From the NCBI GenBank assembly GCA_023228725.1, contig JALOAQ010000022.1:1-29601 (forward strand): 29,601 nucleotides of DNA, read 5' to 3'. Numbering within the stretch: the stretch's first letter is position 1; each line of letters begins with the position of its first letter. Under the pieces are notes generated by a model, which was not told the DNA's origin, did no database searches, and saw only the letters and a list, made by a program, of their open reading frames with translations. Shown here piece by piece: positions 24,921 to 29,601 of this stretch. Both the position numbers and the translations under genes were made by a program. This DNA comes from Bacteroidales bacterium. Its GTDB lineage: Bacteria > Bacteroidota > Bacteroidia > Bacteroidales > ML635J-15.

Positions 24921-27350
24921 TTATTTTTTTAGAATTTTTCTGAACTCAATATTGTCTTCTGTTTTGAGCTTAACTATATAGATTCCAGCTTTTAAATCAC
25001 CTGTAGGAATAATTAGCGAATTATAGAATTTGCTTTTAATCTCGCTTTGCCCTAATGAATTTATAATTTCTAGTTCAATTTCAATATTATTTTCATTTTC
25101 TATAAAAAGTTCTTTAGAAACTGGGTTTGGGTAAATTTTTAAATTATTGGAGAAATTATGTTCACCAAAGTTAAGATTATCAATTACAATAGTGTTTGAT
25201 GGTTCAGAGCTACATTCTTCCTCACTTACAACTACATAATATTCACCATTGTCGAATGCGTGGTAAGTCTGATTAATTTCGTTTTCAATTTCTCCATATA
25301 AGTTATACCATTGATTTCCTTGTTCATAATTAGAAACTAATATATTATTATCTTCTTTTATTATTATTGGTTTTTCTGGAGTATGATTAATTATCACAAC
25401 AGCACTATCAGCAATCCCCCAATCGCAATTATTTTTAGCTCTAAAATAATAATTACCAGATTGGTAAACATATTTTTCTTTTGTTATTTCATCAGTGGAG
25501 GTCCCATTAGGGTTTGTGTTTTGCCAATAAACTGTTGAACCTAGGCCGCCAGTGGCTTTTATTAAAGCAGAATCACAAAATGTTCCGCCACCACTTACGG
25601 CTATATTATTAGGAAGGTTACATTCAAAATTGGCAATTAGATCTCTATTTTCGTTTACTGTAAAAGTATAATACGCATCTTCTGAAACTACATTTCCATT
25701 TTCAGTCCAATTTACGAAATAATATCCGCTTCCACCAATAGCTCTAACAGTAAGTTCAGTATTTTCTGGATAGCTACCATCTCCTATTAGAGTACCAATA
25801 TTTTCTGGATTTGAGCTTAAGTTTATGGTATAAATACCTTCAATTCCAATAGAAAACGAGATTGTATTTCCTGCAGCAGTAACATTATAAATATCCAAAC
25901 CGCCTTGACTTCCGTCAGATAAAAAACTTGAGGGATTTGTATTATCATTTATCGCAGTTCTTAAGCTGCCGGATGAAAAATAAGCATTATCAGGATTACC
26001 ATTATTATAAAGATTTCCATTTGGTCGGTACACATAGACCTCGTCTGGAGGCCCATCTGCATTGCCTTCGGCATTAGTGTTTATTCTGGTAACAATTAAT
26101 CCTGATCCTGGAATGTATTTTTCATACATTCCAGTTTTTCTTCTATACTCTACAACAAAATATTCGCTAGTTGAATATGGAGAAGGAATTTTATAACAAT
26201 TATTTGTTGATGAGCTAATAGGATTTAAAGTATATGTTCCTGAAGTTGTAATCATTGGTATTGAGTTTATCCAAGTTCCATTAGAATATTTCCATTTCAT
26301 ATAAGTCAACATATGGCCTTTTCCATGTTCCATAATGTCCCAATACCAAACCGGGCTAATATTATCCTCTTCGTAACGATATAAATCGGGTGCACCAAGA
26401 GAATGAAACATTTCATGTGCTAAAGTAAAAACATCAACTTGGCTTTCAGGTTGAAAAGTAAAATCCCAAACTCTTTTTCCATTAATTTTCACATTATAAG
26501 AATATAACATCCACCTATGAGCCCATATTAAATCATTCCATCCGTCATTATTACCTCTAATAACAAAACAAACATTATCTACGTAACCATCATTATCAGC
26601 ATCAATATTTAAACTAGTTGGGATAGGTGAATTTTGATTTACCCAAATCACAGCATCTCTCAACAAAACATGTTCTCTATCAACTCTTTCTTCGTAAGTT
26701 TGATAACCAATAGGATTAGACCAAGCATTATACGGTTGAAAATATTTTCTATTATGAGAATCTTGGTATGATAAATTCGTATTCATATTACACTCTGGAT
26801 AGTGGCTTGTGTTTATATTCAGCATATCATAAGACACCTCTTTATAATAAGATTTTAAAGACTCGCTTGTAAGTGAATTAAACTTATTATCATAGCTTTG
26901 TCTGTTTGTAGTAAATTCTGTATCATCAGCAAAACGTATATAAATACAAATATTATTAAGATCGCCACTATGGGGAGATTTTGCTGGCCCAGATTTAAGT
27001 GAATTAACCTCTGCAAACATTAAATCTTTTCGTTTATTATACTCTTTTTTAGAAATTTTCACCCATTTTTGCAAACCAATTTGCTCAGGATTTACAGAAT
27101 TTACAAGATATTGTGAAGGTAAAATAATATCTTTTTCTTTTTCTGCATAGTAAAACCACCCATCATCGCCTTGAATAATTGTATAGCCATCAGCATCATG
27201 ATAAAAGTTGAAAAATTCATCACCAGAAACAAAACACTCGATTTTATCTCCATTTGGTTGAAAAATTGTTTGTGGCATAAAATAAACTGGAGCAGCTTTA
27301 ATAAATACTGAAACTAATAAAAGTGCAGTAAAAAGTATGTTAGTTTTCAT
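24921..27350 (-). CDS. Secreted M6-family metalloprotease with T9SS sorting domain
   Basis: 809 aa from the ATG complementary to 27348-27350. The signal peptide (ILFTALLLVSVFIKAAP) is followed by a pro-region (about 20-120) and an M6 (immune inhibitor A-type) zinc protease domain, about 130-500, with HEMFHSLGAPD (312-322) as the HExxHxxGxxD zinc site and WDIMEHGKG after it. Next comes an InlB-B/Listeria-type beta domain at about 505-577 (GSGYYFVNWTENG), then Ig-like sequence, and a C-terminal T9SS type A sorting domain from about 735 (IYPNPVSKELF...GIYIVKLKT...RKILKK). It would be exported by Sec, then T9SS, to act on extracellular protein. The frame runs up to a TTG at 27383, which is part of the -7 box. 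It converges with the hybrid kinase gene, 18 nt apart. Confidence 0.92.
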   Translation of the reverse strand: MKTNILFTALLLVSVFIKAAPVYFMPQTIFQPNGDKIECFVSGDEFFNFYHDADGYTIIQGDDGWFYYAEKEKDIILPSQYLVNSVNPEQIGLQKWVKISKKEYNKRKDLMFAEVNSLKSGPAKSPHSGDLNNICIYIRFADDTEFTTNRQSYDNKFNSLTSESLKSYYKEVSYDMLNINTSHYPECNMNTNLSYQDSHNRKYFQPYNAWSNPIGYQTYEERVDREHVLLRDAVIWVNQNSPIPTSLNIDADNDGYVDNVCFVIRGNNDGWNDLIWAHRWMLYSYNVKINGKRVWDFTFQPESQVDVFTLAHEMFHSLGAPDLYRYEEDNISPVWYWDIMEHGKGHMLTYMKWKYSNGTWINSIPMITTSGTYTLNPISSSTNNCYKIPSPYSTSEYFVVEYRRKTGMYEKYIPGSGLIVTRINTNAEGNADGPPDEVYVYRPNGNLYNNGNPDNAYFSSGSLRTAINDNTNPSSFLSDGSQGGLDIYNVTAAGNTISFSIGIEGIYTINLSSNPENIGTLIGDGSYPENTELTVRAIGGSGYYFVNWTENGNVVSEDAYYTFTVNENRDLIANFECNLPNNIAVSGGGTFCDSALIKATGGLGSTVYWQNTNPNGTSTDEITKEKYVYQSGNYYFRAKNNCDWGIADSAVVIINHTPEKPIIIKEDNNILVSNYEQGNQWYNLYGEIENEINQTYHAFDNGEYYVVVSEEECSSEPSNTIVIDNLNFGEHNFSNNLKIYPNPVSKELFIENENNIEIELEIINSLGQSEIKSKFYNSLIIPTGDLKAGIYIVKLKTEDNIEFRKILKK

Positions 27351-27380
27351 TTTAAAAAACTTATTAAATAGAATAAATAA

Positions 27381-27406
27381 CAAAGGTACAATAATAATTT
27401 TAGCAA
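27381..27406 (-). promoter_or_regulatory. Putative promoter of the M6 protease gene
   Basis: The minus strand reads TACCTTTG (27388-27381), matching TAnnTTTG, 30 nt before the ATG. A TTG at 27406-27404 is 15 nt further up, shorter than the usual gap. Confidence 0.5.
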
Positions 27407-27482
27407 AATTACATCTTTATAGTTTATCTAAGATATATTTATAGAATCATCGGAAAAAAAATTATACTAAAAATTATATTAT

Positions 27483-27519
27483 AAAAAAAAAGAGCTACTA
27501 AATTTAGTAGCTCTTTTTT
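27483..27519 (-). terminator. Strong intrinsic terminator
   Basis: A perfect 10-bp stem, AGAGCTACTA (27491-27500) and TAGTAGCTCT (27505-27514) around AATT, is flanked by an A run on the left and a T run on the right. It therefore ends in a U tract read from either side. It lies 15 nt after the stop of the minus-strand Ig-repeat gene and isolates it from the M6 protease gene. Confidence 0.9.
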
Positions 27520-27534
27520 ATTGGTTTTAATTTA

Positions 27535-29601
27535 TTAATGTTTTACAAACTTAATAGTTTTAGTATCATTATCGGTTAATATTTTCACATAATAAATTCC
27601 ATTTTCATAATTGCTCATGTCAATTTCTGAATTATTAGTTTCCAAAATAATTTGTCCGATATTATTAAATATAACACAACTAATTATATTATCGCCTGTG
27701 ATATTTATAATACCACTTGTTGGGTTAGGATAAACAGTATAAGTGTTTACATATCCATTAAGCACTTCAACAGTAGGCGTAACAGTAATAGTTATTTGGT
27801 CACTTCCTGTACAAGTATTAAAGTCAGTAACAGTAACTGAAATTGTATGCGTTCCAAGTCCTAACACTTCACCATATACTTCAATACTATTAGTGGTTTC
27901 TCCTGTTGACCAAGCATATTCATCAAAAATTCCATCAAGTTCAATAACTATCATTTCATGTTCTTGAATAGAAATATTATCACCTAAATCTATAACAGGA
28001 TTATCCCAAATTGTAACATATACGTCATCAGAATTTTGGCAACCATAGAAATCTGTGATAGTACAAGCATACTCACCAGTTTCAGTAACATTAACATTTT
28101 GAGAATTTGCGCCTGTTGACCATTCCCATGCAGCAGCAACAGGAGCTGAAAGAACAAGTGGGTTTCCTTCACAAATTTCCGTATCACCACCCAAGTTAAT
28201 ATCAGGTAATTCGCGGATAATCACAGTTGCATTTTCTGAACCTGAACAACCATATTCGTTAGTTACAGTAACATAATAAACTCCTGATGCGTTAGCTTCA
28301 AAAATTTGATTAGTTGAACCATCTTGCCATAAGTAAGTTTCAAACACTCCTGGATCAAGTTCAACAATACCTTCGCCACAAATTGTGTATTGTGTTGCTA
28401 ATTCAATATTAACCCATGCTATTTCTACTGACATTTCATCAGACATTATTGAAGTACCAGCAACAGTAATTTCGCAAGTATAAACTCCAACCACATTAGT
28501 ATTAAAAGTACTTTGGTTGGCACCACCAATAGGATATCCATTATAATACCATTGATAAATAATATCTTGATAAACATTAGTTTGCGCCTCAACAAACATA
28601 TGAGCATTTTCTCCTGGACAGATATAAGCCATGTCGGATTGATCAACAATTTCTAATTCAACTTCAGATATTGGAATAACTGTTACAATAATTTCATCAG
28701 AATTTTGACAGCCATTTTCATCTGTAACAAGTACAGAAAATGGATGCTGTCCTAAACCTAAATCGTATGCAGTAATACTAATAATATTAGTAGTAGCTCC
28801 TGTTGACCATAAATATTCAGCATAAGTTTCGTCAACTGATAATACAAATATTTGATTTTCTTCAACACTAATATCCTCACCTAAATCTACTATAGGTAGC
28901 GGATTGATAGTGATTTCAACTTCATCAGAACCTGCACAGCCATTAGCGTCTGTAATAGTAACTGAATAAACTCCTGTTTCAGCAATACTTATACTTTGAG
29001 TTTCAGCATCATTTGACCACAAATAATATTCTGCCTCTGGAGCTTCTAATACTACAGATTCATCAGCACAGTAAATTGCGTCTTCACCTAAATCTACTGT
29101 AGGTAAAGCATTAACTACTAAAGTGTAGGTAGTTGTATAAGAAGTTAAGCTATTAGAAATTGTAATAGTTACGTTTTCAGAAATACTTTCATCTACAGTT
29201 AATGTTGCAAAAATATTACCTGATTCACTTGGATCATCATTTGTAGTACTTAAAATAATGTTACTTTCAGATGCAAATTCAATATTACTACCAGGAGTAT
29301 AATCCAATTCTATTTCTAATTCTGAATTATAACAAACTTCAATTACATCACCGTCATTATATTCAATTTCGTTAACAGTGAAAGTAAACACAGGATACTC
29401 AATAATATTTACTTCAAATTCAAAACTTTCAATTAGTGTAGGATTTTCGCAAGTTTCAGCTACTAAATCATTGTGATAAGCACCGCCACAAATTTCATTT
29501 GCAGTAAAACCACCTATGTCTAAAGCTTCACCTGTATTTGAACAAGAATTTAAGTTTGCTTCAACTTTATATAAACCTGCTTGAGTAAAGTTTACTGTAA
29601 A
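27535..29601 (-). CDS. Ig/PKD-like repeat surface protein with T9SS sorting domain, 5' partial
   Basis: The frame stays open to the right edge, so the N-terminus and any signal peptide lie outside; the GTG at 29391 is internal. 688 residues are visible. They consist mainly of beta-sandwich modules of about 75-90 residues with a recurring pattern: a start like (V/I)DLGED, a mid-strand W-S-T-G, and an end like GCxxSD(E/D)xxxTI. Six modules can be told apart, one of them a different Ig-like type (YQWYYNG). Many carry a Cys near the start and one in the GC-x-S motif, which may form disulfides. The C-terminus is a T9SS type A sorting domain (VYPNPTSG...NGIYYVKI...KFVKH). It is probably a surface adhesin or matrix protein, or the tail of a larger enzyme; the visible part shows no catalytic motif. 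Confidence 0.85.
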   Translation of the reverse strand, partial: FTVNFTQAGLYKVEANLNSCSNTGEALDIGGFTANEICGGAYHNDLVAETCENPTLIESFEFEVNIIEYPVFTFTVNEIEYNDGDVIEVCYNSELEIELDYTPGSNIEFASESNIILSTTNDDPSESGNIFATLTVDESISENVTITISNSLTSYTTTYTLVVNALPTVDLGEDAIYCADESVVLEAPEAEYYLWSNDAETQSISIAETGVYSVTITDANGCAGSDEVEITINPLPIVDLGEDISVEENQIFVLSVDETYAEYLWSTGATTNIISITAYDLGLGQHPFSVLVTDENGCQNSDEIIVTVIPISEVELEIVDQSDMAYICPGENAHMFVEAQTNVYQDIIYQWYYNGYPIGGANQSTFNTNVVGVYTCEITVAGTSIMSDEMSVEIAWVNIELATQYTICGEGIVELDPGVFETYLWQDGSTNQIFEANASGVYYVTVTNEYGCSGSENATVIIRELPDINLGGDTEICEGNPLVLSAPVAAAWEWSTGANSQNVNVTETGEYACTITDFYGCQNSDDVYVTIWDNPVIDLGDNISIQEHEMIVIELDGIFDEYAWSTGETTNSIEVYGEVLGLGTHTISVTVTDFNTCTGSDQITITVTPTVEVLNGYVNTYTVYPNPTSGIINITGDNIISCVIFNNIGQIILETNNSEIDMSNYENGIYYVKILTDNDTKTIKFVKH

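Overview
The window comes from a low-GC member of the Bacteroidota. The evidence is a fused lpxC/fabZ gene followed by lpxA, an rbfA/permease pair, three secreted proteins with type IX secretion (T9SS) C-terminal sorting domains, near-absence of Shine-Dalgarno sequences, and several promoters of the Bacteroidota type (TTG, 18-20 nt, TAnnTTTG). A marine or anaerobic lineage near Bacteroidales/Marinilabiliales is plausible, but nothing here fixes the order. I saw no tRNA, rRNA, CRISPR array, integrase or intact insertion sequence.

Layout. Positions 2-3318 hold a 4-nt-overlapping pair: a 5'-truncated TrlF-like PHP/SMC-type ATPase and an AlbA_2 (Schlafen-like) protein with a GHKL-type ATPase domain. 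The pair looks accessory and resembles a defence or nucleic-acid-sensing operon. Positions 3432-9721 hold a very large C25 (gingipain-family) peptidase and a DEAD-box helicase with a DEVD motif II. Positions 9722-12420 are a second accessory patch with two minus-strand genes (an ankyrin-like hypothetical and a DUF4268/PD-(D/E)XK predicted nuclease), separated by unusual GC-richer hairpin segments and followed by a REP-like palindrome cluster. From 12421 to 21921 the content is mostly core: ligA, two lipoproteins, lpxC/fabZ-lpxA (lipid A), dedA-aroE, and rbfA plus a LolC/E-type permease. Positions 21954-24902 encode a five-PAS hybrid sensor kinase. Positions 24921-29601 carry two minus-strand T9SS cargo genes, an M6 metalloprotease and a 5'-truncated multi-domain Ig-like adhesin.

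Functional links. lpxC/fabZ and lpxA supply successive early steps of lipid A synthesis plus the FabZ dehydratase. The C25 peptidase, M6 protease and Ig-repeat protein are all exported and carry T9SS-style tails, so they depend on a secretion machine encoded elsewhere. The most notable single observation is that the hybrid kinase has kept its ATPase and receiver motifs but has lysine where the phospho-accepting histidine should be. Several longest-ORF starts (TTG at 14466, 16337 and 27383) coincide with promoter elements, so the true starts are the downstream ATGs used here.
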